In this document: piece after piece, positions 55,421 through 64,000 of the stretch
Numbering within the stretch: the first letter of the stretch is position 1
Layout: each line of letters starts with the position of its first letter
From: Atkinsonella hypoxylon
Taxonomy: Eukaryota > Ascomycota > Sordariomycetes > Hypocreales > Clavicipitaceae
DNA length: 64,000 bases
Direction: 5' to 3'
Assembly (NCBI GenBank): GCA_000729835.1
Contig: JFHB01000022.1
Span: 124,001 to 188,000, forward strand
The notes under the pieces: model-generated
What the model saw: the letters and a program-made list of their open reading frames with translations, nothing else
What the model was told of the DNA's origin: nothing
Databases searched by the model: none
Translations under genes and position numbers: made by a program

Positions 55421-57070
55421 GTTGCGACAATCTGGGAGAAAAAGCGTATCGTTGTAATGTGATGATGATGATGACACGAGCTGAAGCGCAGACCAGACGG
55501 TGGCGGGGTAGATGTGGCGAAGACTACTAGGTCGGGGCGGCTGCTTACAGCAGAGGTTGTTCGGCGCCCGCTCAAGGACCAGGGAGTAAAGATGATGCTG
55601 TCAAAGGACGAAGTAACGTGTCAAGAGAAGCAGGTTTCAAAAACACAGTTGGACGCAGCAAGCTTTTTGCTGAGCAGGCACAAAACAGGTGATGTGGTAG
55701 CTGCTTGCGTAGTCCCTTCGCCACGCTACTGCTCCGCTCCTCCAAGGGCGAAACTTGTCAACTTGTCAATTGGTCATGGTCACATGACTTTGCCATTCGC
55801 TGCTGTTGCCTTGGCTGGAGAGGAGAGCGAGAGTCAGAGCCTCGTTTCATTGTTGATTAGCCATCAGAAGGCAGGGCCTTGGCATGCAAAGCGCCACAAA
55901 TGGCAGCAAGAAGTTTCGTGCAGATGTCGCTTCCGCTTCTGTGATCACACACACTTTCAGAATAGCAAACGGACCCGTATAGTGGTAATATTGCCAAATT
56001 CGCACGGTCTTAGCAGCTTTCCTGAAACTACTACTTCTTGTTAGCAGTTTTAAATTCAACAGGGTGTAAAGTATATTAGTATGATAATAATAACAGATTA
56101 TAGTATATTTGCCGTTCTTACAAGGATTAGCAGATAATCGATAAGTAGTGGGACTCACGACAAGCTTGCTCCTGAACACTGTTAAAAGGATAGGATCTCT
56201 AACTAGGGATCAGTCTCATCATCATTAGCCAATGATCGCTCTGGCACTAGTTGTTACGTGCATGTACGACGCTCTCTTGGCTGGTACGAGTTACTTCATC
56301 GCAATGGCCCATCACGACTCGTCCACTAAATTACCTATAAGATACCTACCTAGGTAGGTAGGTAGGTACCTAGGTATGTCTATCCATACCCCACTAAGCC
56401 TCAGAAGGTCACGTGAGCGAGCAGTTATCCTATCAGTTCATTCATCTTTCTGTGCCAAGGACCGGAGGTCATGCAGATGCGCGTCCACACATCCACATCC
56501 CACGTGAATCATTGCATAATTGCATAATTGAATAAATCAACCAGACTAGATACGGACTATGACGCTTGATTTAAATAAGTTTCACGCAAGAGATATACAC
56601 TATAAAACATGATTGCTAAAGTACCCAAAAAATAAAAAATATGAACTCCGGCGCAGCAATGGGACAGTTTTTCTAAAAAATAAAAATAGCAAACTAAAGA
56701 TAGCTGCCTCGAGGGATATGGATATTCATGCTCATGCACGCCAAAAGTGATACAATGTCCCGCCTGACGGCAGAGAGCGCAACGTCACAAATACCATGAA
56801 ACGAGCGCCCATCGGAAAATCCTATCCAGCCTGGACTTTGCTCTGATGGTGCTGGGGTCCAAGGTCAGGTCGGAGTGGGAGGCTCCGACCACAAACGATG
56901 AGCGCGACGTCGATGCCGCTGGTCCCGGCAGGAGTCAAATTCATGCGTAGATTGTAGACGCCACATGCAGCCCTAACGCCAATGCTTTTGCTCGCTTCGC
57001 CAGTTTTTTTTTCGTGACCCTCCATCTCCTTCTCCCTACCACACCCTACTCACTACCCGCGTGCCTCCGC
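55421..57070. other. gene-free stretch with palindromic repeat
   Basis: About 1.65 kb. AT-rich between 56.0 and 56.8 kb; it contains the ACCTAGGT cluster at 56343-56378. An open frame 55514-56044 (+) has no domain and simple composition. No transposon ends were identified. Confidence 0.45.
56343..56378. repeat. ACCTAGGT palindromic cluster
   Basis: TACCTACCTAGGTAGGTAGG followed by TAGGTACCTAGGTA, two nested inverted repeats. Confidence 0.85.
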
Positions 57071-57385
57071 CTAGTGAGAAGATGTAGTTGATGAGGAGCT
57101 GGACTGGACAGAGTCGGCAGAGCTGACGCGAGCAGTCTTCATGCGTTCACTATGACAGACTATGTAAGCGGACTTTTTTTTTTTTTGCTTGACGGAACTT
57201 TCCACGGCAGGAGCAGGCGCTCCGTGACAAAAAGACAAGACGTACTACGAGGAGCGGTCCTGCAAGGTGCAAGCCCAACGGGCGTTGCCAGTCTTGATGT
57301 GAAACTTGATGCCTCTGTTGTCACCAAAGCCTGCAGGGACAGTGGTGGCAGCAGAGGAGGGAGCAGAATCAGGCGAGCCGGGCAT
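57071..57385 (-). CDS. candidate small protein (54 residues), two exons
   Basis: From a well-placed ATG (context CAACATGCC) the frame reads MPGSPDSAPSSAATTVPAGF, then GDNRGIKFHIKTGNARWACT and LQDRS, a compact non-low-complexity core with aromatic and basic residues. Unspliced it stops at 57245 (46 residues). Splicing GTAGTA (donor at 57248) to an AG at 57099 gives exons 57385-57249 and 57098-57071 and a serine-rich tail SSSSTTSSH, total 165 nt, in frame. The composition of the core looks protein-like, but I cannot name a family and a chance ORF is possible. Confidence 0.4.
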
Positions 57386-58329
57386 GTTGAATGATGTGAG
57401 ATCAGGTGGGTTATGGAAATCTAGGATGAAGGATGACGCTCGTGTATAAGAGGCAAGTCGAGTGCCAAGCACCAGTCAGTATATATAAAGCAGACAGATG
57501 GGTCAACCAGATGCAAGAGATTGCGGCCAGGGCAAAGGGAGGCCAGAGCTTCTTATACGATTCCCTTCTTGAGCCCACTGATTGCAAGTCGCGAGTCCGG
57601 TATCTATGGGGAAGCCTGGGGTAAGAAAAAAAAAAAGAAAAAAAAAGGGTCTGGTGAGATCCCACTGGACCAAAAGAGGTCATCGCAACCTGTTCCTCCA
57701 CAAGTGAGTTATTTTCTGGCCACCTAGCGACACCGCTGGCAGCATTGCACAGCGTGAAGACGAGGATCGATAGACGAGAGACGACGGGTCCTTTGCGACT
57801 CAGGTATTACATGCTTTGATATGCCAGAGAAAAACAGTGCAAGCACTTGACGCATTCCTCATGACCAATGGACTCATTACTCCCTGCAGACCCAGATGTA
57901 CAAAGAAACCTACCAGTCATCCCGTCACCCTCTGCAAAAGGCCAAGGGAGCGTCGCAAGCGGTGCCGAAACGGCCAAAATGCCACGGATGCCAAATGAAG
58001 GTCTGGGGGAGAGAGGGAGAAAAAAAAAAAACCCCCCCCCAATAAAAAATAGCAAAAAATTAAAGCCCGCATTAACTTGGACGGCAAAGTCGGATGCCCT
58101 CGGCTCGTAAACTGCGCGAGCCATGCCTAGCTTGCGTTAGGGCCGGTCTTTGCAACCAGGCGTGCGATGCCAGCACCCGAAAATAGTGGGCGTTGTCATG
58201 CATTGGAGGCCAAATGAGATTTGACTGCGCCGACTAAGGACCAGAATGTCGGACCGGACCATTTGAAGTTGTGCGTGGATACAGTTTGACAGGACGCACT
58301 CCGGCCGTTGGCACTGTTTGTGTCTGTGT

Positions 58330-58395
58330 GTACGGAGTGGGTACGGCGTGGGTGCGGCGTGGGTGCGGCGTGGGTGCGGAGTAGGTACGGAGTAT
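58330..58395. repeat. 11-bp minisatellite built on GTACGGAGTGG
   Basis: Six tandem 11-bp units: GTACGGAGTGG, GTACGGCGTGG, GTGCGGCGTGG (twice), GTGCGGAGTAG, GTACGGAGTAT. The outer units carry the CGGAGT word found dispersed in the window, while the inner ones have drifted. Confidence 0.9.
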
Positions 58396-58660
58396 GTGGA
58401 AGGCAGGTGAAATGGGGATTGGCCCGTGGACATGTCAGAACTGCACAGTAGAAGACCCGGCACCTTTGTTCTAGAAGGCCGAGCGTGGCATCTGATTGGG
58501 TCATCGGCCTCAACGGCGCTTTTGCACCGCTTGCGGTAGTAATGCCCATGATATTACGGAGTAGGTGTGCGGTTGTACGGAGTAGTCCAGCCCTGATGAT
58601 TGTGCGTCGGCGGCTGAACCGTTGCCGATTTCTCGGGAGAGACCCCTTTGAGGTCCTACA

Positions 58661-58710
58661 CGGTCTGTTACGGTCTGTTACGGTCTGTTACGATCTGCTA
58701 TGATCTGTTA
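58661..58710. repeat. 10-bp tandem repeat (CGGTCTGTTA)
   Basis: Three perfect copies of CGGTCTGTTA followed by CGATCTGCTA and TGATCTGTTA. Confidence 0.92.
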
Positions 58711-60621
58711 CGGTACATATTACCAAAGCCCTATGGCTTTTTGCCTGAGAAGCATCCCTGCTTATTCCGTACCCGCACATGTATTTAATTCAATACCTGC
58801 ACAGTAAGTCGGAAGCGGATTCCATTCTTGACATTCTCGAGCAGCATGTTGAATTGGTGGAACCATTCTTGTATAGGCATTAATTGTCGACAGGGGATTG
58901 CAGATTGTAGGTTGCAGATCATATCAGTCAGGCATAATTATCAGGCCCTTCAAGGCTAAGAGTGAAACGCTCTTCATGCAATTACCTCAGCGGCCGTTGG
59001 GTCGCATCCAGACGCGACGATCGGCTAAAGAAGTAAGTGCCTGTCGCACGGCTGTCGCACGGCTGTCGGGACGCTATGCTAGGGCCTAATGCCGTTGAGT
59101 TAGTTACTGGGTTTGCACGACTTGATTGATAAGCAATAAACGGAACGTGTATTTTGTATTTTCCGTGGGAGAATGGATTGCGTGCCACTGGCGTCAATAA
59201 TAAATGCAACCTAGGTAGGCACTCGCGTAGAATCTGATTTCATGTCGGATCCCGGAATCCATTGCACTCCCTAAGACCCGTCATTTGGTTTCGCCACTCC
59301 GTGGCATTTGCAACATGTGAGCCATCTTCTATTAACACCGACATACGGAGTAGTTACAGAAAGCCCATTTGCACGAGTTTGTGGCCGGGGTCCGTTGTAG
59401 CACTGTGGAAGGGGGCGGACCTGCCTGTCCCGGATGCATCCGCCATATCAGAAGCGGCTAAGATATCGGCAGCCCAATGTTTTGCATCATGGAACCCTGC
59501 CTATATGTGACAGACGAGCTGTTATTCTGGTATGACCATGCTGCGACGACGGGTGTTCCCGAAGAAAAATCGCGACGCTGATTGATAGAAGGTGATGAAG
59601 CGGTGTAGAAACGTTGGAACGGACGTTCAACAACTTTGACTGCACAAACGATTATGCTTCTTATCTTGCTGCTTTTGAACCAGGCTCATTTCAAGAATGT
59701 TGGAGTTTGTGGCAAATTGACTGGGGACTCGGGGCAGTAGAAGGCCTTCAGTTTAAGCTTGGCTATTAGCGTTAAACCCCAGTAAAAAGCAATGCATAGG
59801 AAGTAAAGCATTGATGTCAATGGTCAGCACTTGTGGATGAAGCAATTGGCATTGGAACCAGGCTTTTCCCTGTCTGTGACTCTACTGACTCCATCATGCA
59901 GAACCAGAACCACCTATCCGTAGGTAGTCTAGAGTAAAAGCAAGGAGGTTTGCATGTGGGTTTGCGTTTCAGCACAGTTCTCGCTCCAGTTTCCGAGTTT
60001 CCGAGTTTCTGAGCATGGCCCGATTTCCTCATACTGCAGCCCAATTGTAGCCACAACCATCTCAATTCTGCAGCTGACGTCAATCACGGGCATAAGCGCG
60101 GTAAAAACTCGCTCTACGGGTTAGCGTTCCGCTTCTCAGATACCTGGGAATTCCAAGACAAGCTACTTAACATAGCCGATCGTCCGGGGGGCAGGCTGTG
60201 GCAGAGATAGCAGATGCTTAACACAATAATATATGGGTTCAAGGAAACTAGCTGTTTTCCCGGGTCATCACGGGCCAGCATCGTTGACCTGGTTGTGATA
60301 GAACCATTGATACTCCGCGAAAACTAAGCAAAACTCGGCACATCAAGTGGACGAGTGACGATTCCGTTACTTCAGGTTTTGGCTAGATGTGAGAAAGGCC
60401 CTGCTGGAGAGGTATAACATAGCGACAACGATTGATGGCGATGGCATCTTTGGATTTCGGTAGGTGAATGTAGAATTTGGCTGATCGAGGAGACAGGCGG
60501 TCACTTGATGCGAGCGACTTGCCATTCTGACATTGTGCGTGACTCGAGCTGATCCTTGGGCATCTTTCCACTTTTTTGAGGGTCAAAATCCCGTCTAGAG
60601 CAGAGTATGTCGAATGGCCGT

Positions 60622-61604
60622 TCACCTGGCGTCCATCAATTTCATGACCTCGTCTTCGTCGTCGGCCTTGACAATGCCATTCGAGATTTGTAGCCCTCTT
60701 TTCTTCATTTCCTCCTCTACCTGGCTTCTCGTCGGCACCCCTTGGAACAGCTGTGGCAGTTCTTTCTTGCGCTGTCGGAAGCAGCCGTCTACGCTCCTTA
60801 GTCCGACAACAAGAAAACCAAGCTCTTCTCTGTCCACATCGAAGACCTCCCACCATTCGCAATCGGGCATCTTGGCACCCAAATCCTTGGCCGCGTTGTA
60901 GATTGCGGCTGTGGCAAGAGCATGCGGCTGATGTGTCAGGTAAAGCATTTGTGGTGACAGAAGTGCCGTGTTGAGATATTGTATCGTCCTTCGGGACACG
61001 GTGCTCTTTGGCTGAGACAAGAAGTCCAATGGCTGAAGGTAAGTTATGGCGAGAGAATGGGGTAGCGCAACATGGGCATTGAAGGATAAAGAGTAGAGAA
61101 TTCGTGCCTCAAGCGCAAGCAATCGATTTTGAAACGCAAAGTAATCAGCCTCGGACTGATAATATGATCTCGGATCGTCTGCGGGTGCGTCGCCCGTCTT
61201 GAACAGAGTCGAAGCGCGGGAAAGAAGGTAGGCGTAAACATCGGACACATCGCGAGGCGAGCGCGGTACGGGACCAACTTTTGCAACGAGGTAAATCGAC
61301 GCGGCCGAGACGTCCTGGAGAGGAAGAGTCAGTTTGTGTTGCCATCTCAACCAATTACGAAGATCAGTCAAGCCCATACGCTGAATTCGTATGCCAAGAG
61401 CGATTCTACAAGCCAGAATCTGGCAAGGATGACATTTGCTTGGGCAGTGACGGACTGAGGCAGGTCAAGCAGGTGGCCAGCAGCTTGCGTGAGGCATTGC
61501 GTAGCAATAAAGACCGACTCTTGTAGGTCTAGCGGCAGGGAGGATAGGGAGTGGTGCCGGTACAGCTGTGACGCGGTAGCAAGGGGATTGGTGAGGTGCG
61601 CCAT
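60622..61604 (-). CDS. cyclin-fold protein (cyclin L/C-type, transcriptional cyclin family)
   Basis: Two exons, 61604-61380 and 61314-60622, with phase-0 intron GTATGG...TCTCCAG, give 305 residues. Cyclin box 1 spans ~20-120: SVTAQANVILARFWLVESLL, then SDVSAASIYLVAKVGPVPRS and VSDVYAYLLSR. The second helical repeat includes RLLALEARILYSLSFNAHVA, LPHSLAITYLQPL and HQPHALATAAIYNAAKDLGA. The spacing and the ALEARIL...LPH pattern resemble transcriptional cyclins (L/K/C/T), partners of CDKs acting on RNA polymerase II or splicing. The exact subtype cannot be assigned by eye. An ATG at 61634 would add ten residues (MHTIIHHLSL); the internal start was preferred. Confidence 0.82.
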
Positions 61605-62235
61605 GAGCGACAAATGATGGATGATGGTATGCAAAGAAGCGACTAGATGAAATTGGTTGGGAGTGGGAGGCTGTGGTCAAGCTTTGTCGCACGCATCGGA
61701 GAATCGGAGCTCTACAGCGCCGATGTAAGGGCAGGGCTTGGCGCCATGATTATACTTATACAGTGCACAGTGCACAGTGCTGGCAGGTGGCAAGTGGTAG
61801 GTAGCAGCACTGAGAGTGCACTGAGGCCACCGGGCAGTGGCACAGTGCGTGGGCACATGTCAACTGGTCTGGTATTGATCCATCACCTTGGAGTATCCAG
61901 CATTCAAATTATCTTCAAATTTATCAACGAGGTTTTCTACATTTTTCCCTACATTTCCCTCTGTGGCTCCAAGATGCATCTGCGCTTACAAGGCCGGCTC
62001 CCATGTCGTCGTTACCATGAGAGTAATAATCTGGCCTCCAATTGACCTCGCAGAGGACTGAACGACCAGTTATCCTTGTCTCATCTACGAGATATCCATC
62101 CTCACATCCTCCCATCCTCCCATCCTCCCACCGAACACTAAAGCCACTTCTGAGCCAAGATAGAGTGCCCAAATGCGAAAGGAAAACACACAAAGACCGT
62201 GTGTACTACATGGCACGACTATCATTATTGCCGTA
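61605..62235. other. upstream region of the cyclin-like gene
   Basis: About 630 bp holding the cyclin-like promoter. A duplicated CAGTGCACAGTGCACAGTGC is present near 61.76 kb and a CCCATCCTCC repeat near 62.11 kb. Nothing coding. Confidence 0.45.
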
Positions 62236-62649
62236 ATGAACCAGGCAACTGTTGCTAACTGCGCATTTAGCAAGTGAGCTTTCCCACAAAACAGGCAGGC
62301 ACATATCATGACTTAAACTCTATGTTTAGGTGTAGAACACAACACGTTCAGTGTGATAACACAACTTGGCTGTGTTCGATGCGCATCGACTGGTCGAACA
62401 TGTGACGGATATAACACTGACGCCAATTCCCGGTCTCGCAAAGCTCTCGACGTGGTGAGGGCGGCATGGCTTCGAGCTCAGTTTAGCGCGACGACAACAG
62501 CCAAAGGATTTTACAAACAGGGCGGTAAGCGAATGAATGGTTCGGAGATTTACCTGGCACGTGGCTGTAATACACAAATGTGTGCCACAGCCGTTGGTGT
62601 GCAACGTCATGGGAATCACGCAGGCCAATCCAACGATTCAGTGGCATGA
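62236..62649 (+). pseudogene. broken Zn(II)2Cys6 DNA-binding domain
   Basis: From ATG 62236 the frame MNQATVANCAFSK can be spliced over a canonical 56-nt intron (62274-62329, GTGAGC...TTTAG) to CRTQHVQCDNTTW. At about 62370 the frame must then shift by one base to continue CVRCASTGRTCDGYN. The pieces give most of the fungal binuclear cluster: C-x6-C, CVRC, C-x6-C and the typical CDGY end. The first Cys pair is spaced x4 rather than x2. No middle-homology or effector domain follows; the frame ends at 62649. I read it as the decayed remnant of a zinc-cluster transcription factor 0.4 kb upstream of SEH1. Confidence 0.55.
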
Positions 62650-63054
62650 TCCTGTTTCGCATTCGACCTGTACCTCTTCCAAGCTTGTTGGGATGCCTGC
62701 AAGAGGAAAATGTGCCTCACGTTGCATCATTCTCCGCCAATGGTGCTGCGCAACCAAATGCGCAACCAAATGCGCTCGCTCGCGCAAAGAGCAGTTGCTA
62801 GAACCCACGCTCGATGTAGCTAGCGTAATGAATGTAATGCCTCCAATGCACTTTGAACCAAGTGGATCACGATAGCTACCCACCCCAAGCTCACTCAACC
62901 TGACATCATCACCTCACTTCATTCCTATAACAAGACAAGTCGACAACCACGAATTGATCCCAACACACCGAATTCCTAGTGCCTCGCGCAATATCTGATA
63001 ACAACCAAACGACATCATATCCACCCCTTCATGCTTTCTTCCCAGCCTTACAAA

Positions 63055-64000
63055 ATGGCCGCCTCGGGGCCACCCTCCCCCATCTCCGAGAAGCAAGCCT
63101 TCGAGCTCAACCTCCAACACGGACACAAAGACCTCGTTCACGCCATCGCCTTCAACACATACGGTGATCGGTGCGCAACAGGCTCCGTAGACGGCAAGGT
63201 GCGCGTCTTCAATCGCCACAGAGACGGCACCTGGCGCCTCTGCGACACCTGGACGGCCCACGGCGGCGAAGTCCTCGAGCTCCAGTGGCTCCCGGCAACC
63301 ATGTACCCCAACCTCATCGCCTCCCTAGGAATAGATGGCTGGTTCCGTCTCTGGGCCGAGGATCCCTCCGCCGCGCCGGGCCGGCGGTTCTGCGCAGGAC
63401 GCGCCCCCGGCGGCGGACGGCCCGTCTTCGACACCCGCTCCAACCGAGCGCCATACCGCTCCTTCTCGATGAAGCACAACGAGGACACGAGCCAGACGTA
63501 CCTCGCTCTCCTGGCGACAGATGGCCGGCTCATCGTCTACGAGAACGATCAGCCCGAGAACCCGACCGAGTACAGCTCCATCGACGAATTCTTCATCTGT
63601 AACAAACCGAGCCGCGGCGAGGAAGTATCCTTTAAAGTACGATTCGACCCGAACCCCGAACCATGCTACACCGCCCTGCGCGCCGGAGTGCCATCGGACG
63701 CACTGGGCATCGTGGTCGCAGCCATGAACACCGTCAAGCTCTACCGATCCAGAGACGTCCTGACCACGTCATACGGCGTCGCCCAGACCCAGAAGGAGTT
63801 CTACCTGGCCGCCGAGCTAGCAGGCCATCGCGGCCTCGTCCGAGACGTGGCATGGGCACCAGGCAACATCAGGGGATACGACATGGTGGCGACGGCATGT
63901 CAAGACGGATACGCCCGCGTCTTCAGGATCGACACGCCGTACTCGGAAGAAGACGGCAAGTCCTGGTCTGCAAACGACTTGCTGAAACCGAGAGCGACGC
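63055..64000 (+). CDS. seh1: nucleoporin SEH1 (WD40), 3' end outside the window
   Basis: Open to the window edge without a stop, 315 residues visible. After a short variable N-terminus, the beta-propeller starts: HGHKDLVHAIAFNTYGDRCA then TGSVDGKVRVFNRHRDGTWR, AHGGEVLELQWLPATMYPNL, ASLGIDGWFRLWAEDP, then GHRGLVRDVAWAPG and VATACQDGYARVFRID. These match SEH1, a shared subunit of the Nup84/Nup107 nuclear pore subcomplex and the SEA/GATOR2 complex on the vacuole. Fungal SEH1 is ~350-450 residues, so roughly a quarter is missing. An upstream in-frame ATG (63031) would add eight residues. No intron is seen in the visible part. Confidence 0.9.
   Translation, partial: MAASGPPSPISEKQAFELNLQHGHKDLVHAIAFNTYGDRCATGSVDGKVRVFNRHRDGTWRLCDTWTAHGGEVLELQWLPATMYPNLIASLGIDGWFRLWAEDPSAAPGRRFCAGRAPGGGRPVFDTRSNRAPYRSFSMKHNEDTSQTYLALLATDGRLIVYENDQPENPTEYSSIDEFFICNKPSRGEEVSFKVRFDPNPEPCYTALRAGVPSDALGIVVAAMNTVKLYRSRDVLTTSYGVAQTQKEFYLAAELAGHRGLVRDVAWAPGNIRGYDMVATACQDGYARVFRIDTPYSEEDGKSWSANDLLKPRAT

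Larger units (their letters stand above)
57386..60621. other. 3.2-kb gene-free stretch with minisatellites
   Basis: It lies between the small ORF and the cyclin-like gene. It contains A/G-rich tracts (57.63 kb), an A12C10 homopolymer pair (58020-58041), two minisatellites (58330-58395 and 58661-58710), several CGGAGTA words and a duplicated GTCGCACGGCT near 59.04 kb. No domain-bearing ORF on either strand. Confidence 0.45.

Noticed and set aside
55514..56044. 176-residue plus-strand ORF
   Set aside because: Starts inside the probable 5' region of the membrane-protein gene, has no domain and mixed composition.
1..64000. CRISPR array, phage or bacterial mobile element
   Set aside because: All tandem repeats lack unique spacers of constant length and the gene set is plainly fungal nuclear.

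Overview
The window is nuclear DNA of a filamentous ascomycete (Pezizomycotina). The evidence is small introns of about 50-140 nt with GTRNGY donors and CTRAC-type branch points, medium GC, and mono-cistronic genes on both strands. Almost every recognisable gene is a standard Sordariomycete housekeeping gene. Gene content and the abundant intergenic TACCTAGGTA and CGGAGTA words suggest Hypocreales, but that placement is inference. No prokaryotic-type operon, CRISPR array or intact transposon was seen.

Layout. 0.4-2.8 kb: HAL4/SAT4-type Ser/Thr kinase (-). 5.0-6.9 kb: head-to-head pair of mitoribosomal uL11 (-) and the SSU-processome factor KRR1 (+). 7.2-8.4 kb: zinc-free MDR oxidoreductase (-). 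9.9-12.6 kb: YeeE/YedE sulfur-compound transporter (+), RidA-family protein with an odd splice phase (-), and AIM41/YqeY protein (-). 13.4-14.8 kb: multi-intron UMTA/LaeA-like methyltransferase (-), whose model needs a GC-AG intron. 18.2-20.6 kb: type II phosphatidylinositol 4-kinase LSB6 (-). 21.6-22.2 kb: decayed FAD-oxidoreductase fragment. 23.3-24.0 kb: GNAT acetyltransferase (+). 26.4 kb: basic Arg/Ser-rich hypothetical (+). 27.9-31.4 kb: large mitochondrial-type PPR protein (+). 31.9-34.3 kb: Atos-domain protein (-). 35.2-36.0 kb: FYV7 (+). 36-43 kb: 7 kb without a gene, crowded with short repeats. 43.1-46.9 kb: LIM-RhoGAP (+). 47.7 kb: tRNA-Thr(AGU). 48.1-51.6 kb: CLASP-family STU1 (-). 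53.0-53.9 kb: basic-secretory-protein-like metallopeptidase (+). 54.3-55.4 kb: membrane-anchored hypothetical (-). 57.1-57.4 kb: candidate 54-residue protein (-). 60.6-61.6 kb: cyclin-fold protein (-). 62.2-62.6 kb: broken Zn(II)2Cys6 DNA-binding domain. 63.1 kb to the end: nucleoporin SEH1 (+), cut by the window edge.

The genes do not form one pathway. Themes are ribosome biogenesis (KRR1, FYV7, uL11m), mitochondrial function (uL11m, AIM41, PPR), and morphogenesis, cytoskeleton or membrane signalling (LIM-RhoGAP, STU1, LSB6, HAL-type kinase). Exon boundaries were set by reading splice signals by eye and requiring frame continuity; for most spliced genes the exon lengths sum to a multiple of three. 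I found no convincing new multi-gene system. The items most worth checking are the RidA splice-phase conflict, the methyltransferase's non-canonical introns, the 54-residue ORF, the broken Zn2Cys6 domain beside SEH1, and the dispersed palindromic and CGGAGTA repeat families.
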